From Limimaricola sp027213785 (GTDB lineage: Bacteria; Pseudomonadota; Alphaproteobacteria; Rhodobacterales; Rhodobacteraceae): 64,000 nucleotides of DNA. A program made the translations under genes and the position numbers. The stretch is taken from contig NZ_CP193755.1 in NCBI RefSeq assembly GCF_050847355.1, positions 1,054,001 to 1,118,000 on the forward strand, in the 5' to 3' direction. Below, piece by piece: positions 42,484 through 50,843 of the stretch (the stretch's first letter is position 1; each line of letters opens with the position of its first letter). Under the pieces are notes generated by a model. That model saw only the letters and a list, made by a program, of their open reading frames with translations. It was not told the DNA's origin and did no database searches.

Positions 42484-42721
42484 TGCAAAACGATGGCCGC
42501 CAAAAAATTGGGCTTTGTCCGAGATTTCCCCTTGATCCGACTCGGGCTTTGCCCCAAATGCCCCCTCAAGACGCCAACGCACGCGCCTCTGGCCACGCCT
42601 GGACGCAAGCCCCTCCTCGGGGGCCTACGCACAGACCCAGCACGCGTTTATGCAGCGACGGTAACGTCTCCCTTGGAACCGCCGGCCTCACGGGGCCCCC
42701 GTCTGTCTATCGGAGATGCAC
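42484..42721 (+). promoter_or_regulatory. Long leader of the ornithine decarboxylase gene, probable speF-type RNA
   Basis: About 240 bases without a convincing gene precede the decarboxylase. The leader can form a long-range 8-bp stem CGGGGGCC (42618-42625) / GGCCCCCG (42694-42701) enclosing about 70 bases, just before the ribosome-binding site. A 4-codon frame ATG-CAG-CGA-CGG-TAA (Met-Gln-Arg-Arg) lies at 42650-42664, and a longer frame starts at 42493. The speF RNA motif was described upstream of ornithine decarboxylase genes in alphaproteobacteria, and location and size fit. I cannot confirm the motif match by eye. Confidence 0.5.
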
Positions 42722-43891
42722 ATGACTGCATATTACGCGGGCGCCAGCGCCCCCTCTTTCGCCGTCGCCAACCGCCTGGAGGCCTTTGCCGCCAGTGCCG
42801 AGTTCGACCGGCCGACGCTGGTGATCGACGTGGACCGCGTGGAGACCCAGTACGACGCGCTGAAGGCGGGCCTCGGCCGGGCCGACATCCATTATGCCGT
42901 GAAGGCCAACCCGCATCCCGCGATCATCGAGCGCCTCGCGCAACTCGGCTCGCATTTCGACGCGGCCTCGCGCGGCGAGATCGAGCTGTGCCTGTCCCAG
43001 GGCGCGCGCCCCGAGCACGTCTCCTTCGGCAACACCATCAAGCGCGTCTCCGACATCGCCTTCGCCTACGGCGCCGGCATTCGCATGTTCGCGGTCGATG
43101 CCGAGGAAGAGCTCGAGAAGATCGCCGAGCACGCGCCGGGCGCGCAGGTCTATGTCCGCCTGATCGTCGAGACCTCCTCGGCCGATTGGCCGCTGACCCG
43201 CAAGTTCGGCTGCGACCGCGACACCGCGCTCAAGCTGCTCGACCGGGCGACCGAGCTGGGCCTCGAGCCGCTGGGCTTCTCGTTCCATGTCGGCTCCCAG
43301 ACCCGGCATGCCGAGATGTGGGTGCCGGTGCTCGACGAGCTGTCGCGCATCTGGACCGCCGCCCAGGAGGCTGGTCACAAGCTGCAGCTTCTGAACATCG
43401 GCGGCGGTTTCCCGGCCTTCTACGGCGAGGAGATCCAGGCCCCCACCGATTACGCCGCCGCCGTGATGGAGCTGGTCGAGGCCCGTTTCCCGGGCGCCGA
43501 GCGGGTGATGGCCGAGCCGGGCCGCGGCATGGTCGCCGAGGCCGGTGTCATCGCCTGCGAGGTGATGCTCACCTCGCGCAAGTCGGATCGCGACATGCAT
43601 CGCTGGGTCTATCTTTCGATCGGCCGTTTCTCGGGTCTGGCCGAGACCGAGGGCGAGGCGATCCGCTACCAGTTCGTGACCCCGCATGACGGCGAGGCCA
43701 CCGGTCCCTGCATCCTCGCGGGCCCGTCCTGCGACAGCGCCGACGTGCTCTACGAAAAGCGGCCGATGAACCTGCCGCTGAACCTCAAATCCGGCGACCG
43801 GGTGCTGATCCGCAACACCGGCGCCTACACCTCGACCTACTCCTCGGTCTGCTTCAACGGCTTCCCGCCGCTGGACGTGGTGGTTCTGTAA
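42722..43891 (+). CDS. PLP-dependent ornithine/lysine decarboxylase (fold type III)
   Basis: 389-aa alanine-racemase-fold decarboxylase of the eukaryotic ODC type, which makes putrescine (or cadaverine from lysine). The PLP lysine is in HYAVKANPHPAIIERL near residue 55, the phosphate-binding glycines in LNIGGGFPAFYG, and the C-terminal active-site Cys in GPSCDSADVLYE. ATG 42722 lies seven bases after GGAG; an ATG two codons earlier is possible. The long leader suggests control by polyamine or translation state. A GC-rich hairpin follows. Confidence 0.92.
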   Translation: MTAYYAGASAPSFAVANRLEAFAASAEFDRPTLVIDVDRVETQYDALKAGLGRADIHYAVKANPHPAIIERLAQLGSHFDAASRGEIELCLSQGARPEHVSFGNTIKRVSDIAFAYGAGIRMFAVDAEEELEKIAEHAPGAQVYVRLIVETSSADWPLTRKFGCDRDTALKLLDRATELGLEPLGFSFHVGSQTRHAEMWVPVLDELSRIWTAAQEAGHKLQLLNIGGGFPAFYGEEIQAPTDYAAAVMELVEARFPGAERVMAEPGRGMVAEAGVIACEVMLTSRKSDRDMHRWVYLSIGRFSGLAETEGEAIRYQFVTPHDGEATGPCILAGPSCDSADVLYEKRPMNLPLNLKSGDRVLIRNTGAYTSTYSSVCFNGFPPLDVVVL

Positions 43892-43897
43892 GAGATA

Positions 43898-43918
43898 CCG
43901 GGCGGCGTTGCCGCCCGG
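43898..43918 (+). terminator. Hairpin after the ornithine decarboxylase gene
   Basis: Perfect 9-bp stem CCGGGCGGC / GCCGCCCGG with loop GTT, six bases after the stop. No U-run follows, so termination is probable but not certain. Confidence 0.55.
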
Positions 43919-43973
43919 GTGACGACGACCCAAGGGGCTGCATTCCCGGTCAGGTCTGCGCCCGCCATGATCC

Positions 43974-44978
43974 TCAGGTCATGGCGGGCGTTTTCATGTC
44001 GGACAGCACCTCGGCGCCGATCTCGAGGCTGCGTTTGCGTGCGTCGACATCGAACATCATGCCGGTGAGCATCAACTCGTCGGGCCGGTAGCGATCGATG
44101 ATCTCGCGCAGCTGGCGGCGCACCGTGTCGGGGCCGCCGGTGGCCGAAACCGAGAGCGCCGCCTCGGCGCCCGCGATGGCGCTGGCCGGAACGTGGTCGG
44201 CGAGGTTCTCGACCGGGCGCGACAGGCGGCCCGGTGTCCCGGTCCTGAGCCGTGCAAACGAGAGGATCTGCGAGGAGCGGTGATAGCGCGCTTCCTCGTC
44301 CGTATCGGCCGCGTGCAACCCGGCGGCCATCATGAAATAGGGCTTGTCGAGCCGCTCCGAGGGGCGGAATCCCTCGCGGTAAGCCTGAATCGCGGGCTCC
44401 AGCATCTGCGGCGCGAAATGCGAGGCGAAGGCGTAGGGCAGGCCGAGATAGGCGGCCAGCTGCGCCCCGAAGGTCGAGGAGCCCAAGATCCAGACCGGCA
44501 GATGCGAGCCCATGCCCGGCACCGCCCTCACGGGTGCCTTGCCCTCGTCATCGTCGAGATAGGAGATCAGTTCGACCACGTCCTGCGGGAAGGCATCGGC
44601 CGATTGGTGGTAGCGCCGGAGCGCCTGCGTCGTCGCGCCATCGGTGCCGGGCGCCCGGCCCAGCCCGAGATCGATCCGGCCCGGGTGGAGCGCGTCGAGC
44701 GTGCCGAACTGCTCGGCCACGACCAGCGGCGCGTGATTGGGCAGCATGATGCCGCCCGCACCGACGCGGATCGTCGATGTCGCCTGCGCCACGTGGCCGA
44801 TGACCACGGCGGTGGCGGCCGAGGCGATGCCGGGCATGTTGTGATGCTCGGCCAGCCAGTAGCGGTGATAGCCCAAGCGCTCGGCATGGCGCGCGAGATC
44901 GGCGGCGTTGGCCAAGGCCTGCGCCGGGGTCTCGGCTTCGGTCACCGGGGCGAGATCGAGTAGGGAAAACGTCTGCAT
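43974..44978 (-). CDS. Luciferase-like monooxygenase (LLM) family oxidoreductase
   Basis: 334-aa flavin-dependent oxidoreductase of the bacterial-luciferase fold, close to the YhbW-type group: RLGYHRYWLAEHHNMPGIAS, IRVGAGGIMLPNHAPL and LHPGRIDLGLGRAPGTD are typical. It should use reduced FMN; the substrate is unknown. ATG 44978 (MQTFSLLDLAP) follows CAGGAG. Divergent from the DUF3422 gene. Confidence 0.9.
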   Translation of the reverse strand: MQTFSLLDLAPVTEAETPAQALANAADLARHAERLGYHRYWLAEHHNMPGIASAATAVVIGHVAQATSTIRVGAGGIMLPNHAPLVVAEQFGTLDALHPGRIDLGLGRAPGTDGATTQALRRYHQSADAFPQDVVELISYLDDDEGKAPVRAVPGMGSHLPVWILGSSTFGAQLAAYLGLPYAFASHFAPQMLEPAIQAYREGFRPSERLDKPYFMMAAGLHAADTDEEARYHRSSQILSFARLRTGTPGRLSRPVENLADHVPASAIAGAEAALSVSATGGPDTVRRQLREIIDRYRPDELMLTGMMFDVDARKRSLEIGAEVLSDMKTPAMT

Positions 44979-45163
44979 GTCATGGCTCCTGCGGTCGGAC
45001 CCGATATGGGTGCCTTCCGGCTTGGCGAAAACCACCCTCGCTGCACAACCCGGACGCGGTATGCGAACGCATGCGCCTAGCGGCTGTTCATGCGACCTTT
45101 TCCCCTGTTTACACCGGCGGGCCGCGCGGCCATCTTCCCCCGACGTCAATCGCCGGAGCCGCC

Positions 45164-46435
45164 ATGACCCTCGCCGATCATCCGCTACGCCAGGAACTGG
45201 CCAACGAACTGCATGCGCGGCCCTTTCCGAGCCTCAATGCGCCGGGGCAGGCATCCTTTCTGGCGATCGGCCCGGCCGATGGCGCGCCGCGCGACATCGA
45301 GGCCGAGCGGGCGCATCTGCTGGCGCTGCTCGATTGGTTCGGGGCGCCGCACCCTCAGCCTGGCGCCACGCATTGGTCCGGCCAGATCGGGCGACACCGG
45401 CTGAAATGGGAAAGCCATACCGAGTTCGTCACCTACATGATCCTGAGCGACGGCCCTTCCGAGCCACCGTTTCGTGACGGGCTGGCGGGGTTTCCCGCGG
45501 AATGGCTTGCGGCGATCCCGGGCCGGCGGCTCACCTCGGCCCTGATCCGGGTCGAACTCGCCACCGGCGAGGAAGAGATCGCGCGGCGGGCGGAATCGTG
45601 GTTCGTGGCCGAGAGCATGGCGATGAGCCGGGTGCTCGACGACCAGCTGATCGTCGCAGGGGATTTCCGCATTGATCCGGCGGGCCACATGCGCTTTGCC
45701 GTCTTCGCGCGCCCCGGCACGGGCGAGCGGCGGATCGGCCGCGTGGTGCAGCGGCTGTGTGAGATCGAGACCTACAAAACCATGGCGATGCTGGGCTTGG
45801 CGCAGGCCCGCGCCATGGGACCGCGCATCGGTGCGCTGGAGACCCGCCTGTCGGATCTCGTGGCCGAAATGGCGGCGGGCCCCGGCGATCCCGCCGCCAC
45901 GCTCGCCGTGCTGCTCGAGGTTTCGGCCGAGCTGGAGAAGCTGCGCGCGCAGTCGGGGTTCCGCTCGGGCGCCACGCGGGCCTACGAGACGCTGGTCAAC
46001 CAGCGCATCGGCGTGCTGCGCGAGGGGCGTTTCGGCGGACGGCAGACCTTCGCGGAGTTCATGATGCGCCGCTTCGACCCGGCGATGCGCACCGTCGAAT
46101 CGACCGACCGCCGGCTCGCCGCCATGTCCGAACGGGCGGCCCGGGCGGGCGACCTGCTGCGCACCCGGGTCGATGTCGAACGCTCGGCCCAGAACCAGGA
46201 ACTGCTGGCCTCGATGGACCGCCGCGCCGACGCGCAGCTCAGGCTGCAACACACGGTCGAGGGGCTCAGCGTCGTGGCGATCAGCTATTACGCCGTCAGC
46301 CTCGCCACCTATTTGTTCGGGCCGCTGGCCTATCCCATGGGCATCGACAAGACGGCGCTGACGGCGGCGCTGGTGCTGCCTGTGGTGGCGCTGGTCTGGC
46401 TGATGCTGCAGCGGATCAGGAAGCGGCTCCACTAG
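45164..46435 (+). CDS. DUF3422 family membrane protein
   Basis: 423-aa protein of the DUF3422 family. The N-terminal region (HPLRQELANELHARPFPSL, then HTEFVTYMIL) is conserved; the central part is helical and the C-terminus has two membrane segments (ISYYAVSLATYLFGPLAY and ALVLPVVALVWLML) with a basic tail. Function unknown. The 184-base divergent gap before it contains a short palindrome ATGCGAACGCAT (45061-45072). Its 3' end overlaps the opposite-strand DUF1684 gene by 20 bases. Confidence 0.86.
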   Translation: MTLADHPLRQELANELHARPFPSLNAPGQASFLAIGPADGAPRDIEAERAHLLALLDWFGAPHPQPGATHWSGQIGRHRLKWESHTEFVTYMILSDGPSEPPFRDGLAGFPAEWLAAIPGRRLTSALIRVELATGEEEIARRAESWFVAESMAMSRVLDDQLIVAGDFRIDPAGHMRFAVFARPGTGERRIGRVVQRLCEIETYKTMAMLGLAQARAMGPRIGALETRLSDLVAEMAAGPGDPAATLAVLLEVSAELEKLRAQSGFRSGATRAYETLVNQRIGVLREGRFGGRQTFAEFMMRRFDPAMRTVESTDRRLAAMSERAARAGDLLRTRVDVERSAQNQELLASMDRRADAQLRLQHTVEGLSVVAISYYAVSLATYLFGPLAYPMGIDKTALTAALVLPVVALVWLMLQRIRKRLH

Positions 46436-47057
46436 GGTCGCGCTCGCCCGCCTCGATCGCGGCCTCCAGCCGGTTTTCCGGCGGCGCCAGCGGGCAGACC
46501 CAGTCCGGGCTCCAGGCGCAGGAGGGCGAGTAGGCGAAGTTGAAGTCGAGGATCAGCCGGCCCGAGGCGGCGAGGCCCAGATCCGACGACTTGATCGCAT
46601 CGATCGCGTAGCGCCCGCCGCCATAGCTGCCCGCACCGCAGGTCGCGTCGCGGAACGGCAGGAACAGCCCGCCGCCATAGCCCTCGATCCACCACAGGCT
46701 CAGCTCGGCGCCGAGCCTGTCGCCGAGCCCCTCGGTGCGGGCCACCGGGCGGGCCCGCATGCGGCCATCCGGACCCAGCTCGAAATCGATGGCCGGGCCG
46801 TCCTGAGGTGACAGCCCCACCTCGAAGCGCAGGCCTGGATCATAGGGCCAGAGCGCGATGCCTTCGAACCGGGCCTTCTGCTCGGCCGACAGCGGCGAGG
46901 CGGGGTGATCGCGAAACAGCCGCGATCGGGTTTCGTGCCAAAGCCGCCAACCCGCCTGCGGGTCGGGCTCGGCGCGGATCGCGGCATAGAGATCGGCGAT
47001 GCGGCGGCGCCAGTCGGCGGTGGCATAGGGGGCGGGGATCGGGGGCAGGGCGTCCAT
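46416..47057 (-). CDS. DUF1684 family protein
   Basis: 213-aa protein of DUF1684. The conserved C-terminal half is clear: LFLPFRDATCGAGSYGGGRY, then LDFNFAYSPSCAW and VCPLAPPENRL. The N-terminal part (LWHETRSRLFRDHPASPL) is also typical. No signal peptide. Role unknown. Confidence 0.85.
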   Translation of the reverse strand: MDALPPIPAPYATADWRRRIADLYAAIRAEPDPQAGWRLWHETRSRLFRDHPASPLSAEQKARFEGIALWPYDPGLRFEVGLSPQDGPAIDFELGPDGRMRARPVARTEGLGDRLGAELSLWWIEGYGGGLFLPFRDATCGAGSYGGGRYAIDAIKSSDLGLAASGRLILDFNFAYSPSCAWSPDWVCPLAPPENRLEAAIEAGERDPSGAAS

Positions 47058-47158
47058 TCGGGGCGATCTAGGCCGCGCCCCGCCGCCGCCCAGCGCCCGG
47101 CTGGCCGTTTCGCGCCCGCCGCGCTAGTTAGGCGCGAGGACGAGAAAGGGCGCACGCG

Positions 47159-47962
47159 ATGATCAAGCAGGTGATCTGCATCAACTGGGGCACCAAGTAC
47201 GGCGCGCCCTTCATCAACCGCCTCTACGGCATGGTGGCGCGAAACATCACGCCGCCCTTCAGCTTCACCTGCTTCACCGACAACCGCGAGGGCATCCGCC
47301 CGGAAGTGCGGTGCGAGGACCTGCCGCCGCTGGATGTCGAGATGCCGGAGAACTCCAAGGGCATCTGGCCCAAGGCCCGGCTCTGGGGGCCGCGCCTCGG
47401 CGATCTGACCGGCCCGGTACTGTTCATGGATCTCGACCTCGTCGTCACCGGCTCGCTCGACGATTTCTTCACGCATGGCGACCCCGACGAGGTGATCCTG
47501 TCGCGCAACCCGAACACGCCGCTCGAAAAGCTGGGCCAGACCTCGGTGTTCCGTTTCCCGGTGGGCAAGCTGGTGCCGCTGCAGGAGCGATTCCGCGCCG
47601 ACCCGCAGGGCATCGCCGACGAGTACCGCTTCGAGCAGCGCTTCGTGACCCGCAACGCGCCGGGCGGAGCCAAGCTGTTTCCCAAGGCCTGGGTCCGGCA
47701 TTTCCGCATGCATTGCCGCAGGCCGTTCCCGCTCAACTACCTGGTCGCGCCCAAGCTGCCCACCGACGCACGCATCGTGATCTTTCCCGGAGGGCTGCAT
47801 CCGAGCCACGCGATCGACGGGCATTACCCGCCCTATGCCCCCGACAGCGCGGGCGAGCATCTCCGAGGCCTGTTCTCGGACGTGCGGCAGGACGGGCCGC
47901 TGCGTTACCTGCGCCATTACATCCGGCCCGCACCATGGGTGGGCGAGCACTGGCGCCCCTGA
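47159..47962 (+). CDS. Glycosyltransferase-like protein
   Basis: 267-aa protein with features of a nucleotide-sugar glycosyltransferase: an N-terminal beta-strand and YGAPFINRLYGMVARNI, the pattern GIWPKARLWGP, and a DxD-type metal motif in VLFMDLDLVVTGSLDDFF near residue 90. The late IVIFPGGLHPSHAID is conserved in relatives of Rhodobacteraceae as far as I recall. Donor and acceptor are unknown. GAGAAAGG precedes ATG 47159. It is followed by an M20 hydrolase gene. Confidence 0.72.
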   Translation: MIKQVICINWGTKYGAPFINRLYGMVARNITPPFSFTCFTDNREGIRPEVRCEDLPPLDVEMPENSKGIWPKARLWGPRLGDLTGPVLFMDLDLVVTGSLDDFFTHGDPDEVILSRNPNTPLEKLGQTSVFRFPVGKLVPLQERFRADPQGIADEYRFEQRFVTRNAPGGAKLFPKAWVRHFRMHCRRPFPLNYLVAPKLPTDARIVIFPGGLHPSHAIDGHYPPYAPDSAGEHLRGLFSDVRQDGPLRYLRHYIRPAPWVGEHWRP

Positions 47963-48063
47963 GGCGTCGCTGACGGCGCGGCAGCCCTGGCACCGGCTTG
48001 CACCGGGCCGCGCTTGGGCGCAGTCTCGCGCCGCACCCGAAATTCCGTCGTTGAGGACGCATC

Positions 48064-49227
48064 ATGCCGATCAAGAACCGCTTCGCCGAGCTTCTGCCCG
48101 AGATCACCGCCTGGCGGCGCGACCTGCACGAGAACCCCGAGATCCTCTACGAGACGCACCGCACCTCCGGCATCGTGGCCGAAAGGCTGCGCGCCTTCGG
48201 TTGCGACGACGTGGTCGAGGGGCTGGGCCGCACCGGCGTGGTCGGCGTGATCCGGGGCAAGAGCACGGGCTCGGGCAAGGTGATCGGCCTGCGCGCCGAC
48301 ATGGACGCGCTGCCGATCCACGAGCAGACGGGCCGCGACTATGCCTCCAAGACGCCGGGTGCGATGCATGCCTGCGGCCATGACGGGCACACGGCGATGC
48401 TGCTGGGCGCGGCGAAATACCTTGCCGAAACGCGCAATTTCGACGGTACGGTGGTGGTCATCTTCCAGCCCGCCGAAGAGGGTGGCGGCGGTGGCCGCGA
48501 GATGTGCGCCGACGGGCTGATGGAGCGCTTCGGCATCCAGGAGGTCTATGGCATGCACAACTGGCCCGGCCTGCCGCTGGGCAGCTTCGCGATCCGCCCG
48601 GGCGCCTTCTTCGCCTCGACCGACCAGTTCGAGATCACCATCGAGGGCAAGGGCGGCCACGCCGCCAAGCCGCACGAGACGGTCGATTCGACGCTGGTGG
48701 CCAGCCATGTGGTCCTTGCCCTGCAATCGATCGCCAGCCGCAACGCCGACCCGACCGAGCAGATCGTGGTCTCGGTCACCTCCTTCGAGACCTCGTCCAA
48801 GGCATTCAACGTGATCGCCCAGCGGGTGCACATGAAGGGCACGGTCCGCACCATGTCGCCCGAGCTGCGCAAGCTGGGGCAGGACCGGCTCACCGCCATC
48901 GCCGAGACCACGGCGCGCGCCTACGGCGCCGAAGCGAAGGTCAACTACATCAAGGGCTACCCGGTGATGATCAACCACGGGGCCGAGACCGAGTTCGCGG
49001 CCGAAGTGGCGCGCGAGGTTTCCGGCGACTGCGCCGAGGCGCCGTTGATCATGGGCGGCGAGGATTTCGCCTACATGCTCGAGGAGCGCCCCGGCGCCTA
49101 CATCCTCGTGGGCAATGGCGACACGGCCTCGGTGCATCACCCCGAATACGATTTTTCGGACGAGGCGATCCCGGCGGGCTGCTCGTGGTGGGCGGGCGTC
49201 GTCGAGCGCCGGATGCCCGCGGCCTGA
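48064..49227 (+). CDS. M20 family amidohydrolase (hippurate hydrolase-like)
   Basis: 387-aa zinc-dependent amidohydrolase that cleaves N-acyl amino acids or similar amides. Metal-site motifs are RADMDALPIHEQTG, GAMHACGHDGHTAMLLGAA and IFQPAEEGGGGGREM, with the Cys and His ligands of the hippuricase/IAA-amino-acid hydrolase branch. The dimerisation domain (GKGGHAAKPHETVDS) follows. The substrate cannot be told. Confidence 0.92.
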   Translation: MPIKNRFAELLPEITAWRRDLHENPEILYETHRTSGIVAERLRAFGCDDVVEGLGRTGVVGVIRGKSTGSGKVIGLRADMDALPIHEQTGRDYASKTPGAMHACGHDGHTAMLLGAAKYLAETRNFDGTVVVIFQPAEEGGGGGREMCADGLMERFGIQEVYGMHNWPGLPLGSFAIRPGAFFASTDQFEITIEGKGGHAAKPHETVDSTLVASHVVLALQSIASRNADPTEQIVVSVTSFETSSKAFNVIAQRVHMKGTVRTMSPELRKLGQDRLTAIAETTARAYGAEAKVNYIKGYPVMINHGAETEFAAEVAREVSGDCAEAPLIMGGEDFAYMLEERPGAYILVGNGDTASVHHPEYDFSDEAIPAGCSWWAGVVERRMPAA

Positions 49228-49242
49228 GCTCAGGCCAGAATC

Positions 49243-49857
49243 TCAGGCCAGCGAAAAGCGCGGGTCGGCGGCGATGAGCGCCGCCACCCGGTCGCGCTCG
49301 GCGGCGAAATCATGCGGCACGTCCGCCGCGCCACGACCGCCCGAGAGCGATTTCGACGCGAAGAAATCGAAGCCGTGAAGCCGCGCCGAGGCCAGATCCG
49401 ATCGCGCGAGAAGATCGATGGCGAGCATGCCCGTGGTGGGGCGCGCGCCCAACTCGTCGCGCAGCGCCGCCGCACGGATCGCGGGCAACAGCGCAAAGCC
49501 CGGCGCCTGGACTACGCGCCATGGCAGCCGCTTGCGCTTGGGCGTCATCCACAAAAGCAATTCGGGTGCCCGCGCCGCGATCGCTTCCTGTGGCACCGGG
49601 ATCGACATGGCGAGCCAGTCGGTGCGGGTCCCATGCGAGGCGGGGTCTGGCATCGGCGCGGTGTTGAGGCGGATCACGATGTCGGCGGCGTCGATTTCCG
49701 CGCCTTGCGCCTTTTCGGCCAGCGACCGCGCGTTGCCGACCAGCGCCACGCGGCGCCCCGCGAGCCGCGACAGCAGCGCCGCTTCGGACAGCCCGAGCCG
49801 CGACAGTCGCATCTCGTCACCGCGCCGCTTGGCGATCTCGAAGACGATCCTGTTCAT
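49243..49857 (-). CDS. Glycosyltransferase family 29-like protein
   Basis: 204-aa protein with the fold signature of GT29 sialyltransferases: VALVGNARSLAEKAQ and IVIRLNTAPMPDPA recall the sialylmotif L, HGTRTDWLAM follows, and RPTTGMLAIDLL with LHGFDFFASKSLSGG recalls motif S. Bacterial members are poorly studied, and transfer of sialic acid is not implied; the sugar is unknown. It is the last gene of the moaA-waaA-pyruvyltransferase run, overlapping the gene before by four bases, which suggests an LPS or surface-glycan role. Confidence 0.68.
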   Translation of the reverse strand: MNRIVFEIAKRRGDEMRLSRLGLSEAALLSRLAGRRVALVGNARSLAEKAQGAEIDAADIVIRLNTAPMPDPASHGTRTDWLAMSIPVPQEAIAARAPELLLWMTPKRKRLPWRVVQAPGFALLPAIRAAALRDELGARPTTGMLAIDLLARSDLASARLHGFDFFASKSLSGGRGAADVPHDFAAERDRVAALIAADPRFSLA

Positions 49858-50843
49858 GAGGCTCCTCCGGCCAGCGCCGCAATGTCCGCATAGAGCGTGT
49901 CGGCCCGGCGCCGGGCCATCTCGCGAAAGGCACGGATCGCCGACAGTTCGCTCTGCGTGAACGCGGCGGTTTCGGGGGGTGGCGACAGCGCGTCCGCCTG
50001 CAGCAGCCGCTCTGGCCCGAGATCCGCATCCGCGAGCAGGCGCTCGATCTTCGAGGCGTTGGAGCCGAGCGCCAGGAAAGGTGTTTCCGTCAGCATCGAC
50101 AGGCAGACGGCGTGAAACCGCCCGGTGATGTGCAGTTCGGCACGGGCGATGCGATCGAGATAGGCGGTCTCATTGGCCGGCATCTCCATGGGCGGAAGGC
50201 CGAGCCCCCCGTACCATGCCGCCGCCAGCGCCGCGCGGGCCGGCGCAAACCGCCAGAGACCCCCGGAGAGCGTCTTGGTCGGCACCAGCGTCGCATTGGA
50301 GAGGTGGGAAGCCGCGCGACCCAGCACCCGGCGGGGGCCGGGCTTCACGCTGTCGCCGACGATCACGCCGTGACGGGGTGCGGCAACGGTGCGGGCGGGG
50401 GCGGAGAGCGACAGATCGGGCAGCCATCGCACCTCCTGTCCAGAAGCCTCCGACATGCTGCGGGCGCTGGCGCTGTCGCGCGCGGCGATAAGGTCGAAGC
50501 GGGATAGCGGCGCGGACCAGCTTTCCGGATTGTCCTGCCAGAGCGCATTGACGAGCACGAGCGGCCTGTCGCCCCGCGCCGGGTGCCCGCCCAGATCGAG
50601 CAGGCGGGCACCGGCCGGACGACCGTGATGCAGCGTGCCCTCGCCATTGACGACGATCACATGCGCGGCGCGCATCGCGTCGAGGAAACCCGCATCCGAG
50701 GCCCAGTCGTGCCTTGCCGGGCTGCGGGCGGTGACGGTCAGGCCATGGCGCTCCAGCCCTTCCACGAGAAGCCGCATCACTCGCGCGCAGCCATGGTGAT
50801 AGCGGGTCGAGGTGTCGTTGAGGATCACGGCGCGCAGGGTCAT
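49854..50843 (-). CDS. Polysaccharide pyruvyltransferase family protein
   Basis: 329-aa protein of the CsaB/WcaK-type family, which adds pyruvyl or related groups to surface glycans. The N-terminus VILNDTSTRYHHGCARVM, the central VVNGEGTLHHGRPA and the C-terminal HITGRFHAVCLSMLTETP are clear family landmarks. Four-base ATGA overlaps join it to waaA upstream and the GT29-like gene downstream, pointing to modification of the LPS core (inference). Confidence 0.85.
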   Translation of the reverse strand: MTLRAVILNDTSTRYHHGCARVMRLLVEGLERHGLTVTARSPARHDWASDAGFLDAMRAAHVIVVNGEGTLHHGRPAGARLLDLGGHPARGDRPLVLVNALWQDNPESWSAPLSRFDLIAARDSASARSMSEASGQEVRWLPDLSLSAPARTVAAPRHGVIVGDSVKPGPRRVLGRAASHLSNATLVPTKTLSGGLWRFAPARAALAAAWYGGLGLPPMEMPANETAYLDRIARAELHITGRFHAVCLSMLTETPFLALGSNASKIERLLADADLGPERLLQADALSPPPETAAFTQSELSAIRAFREMARRRADTLYADIAALAGGAS

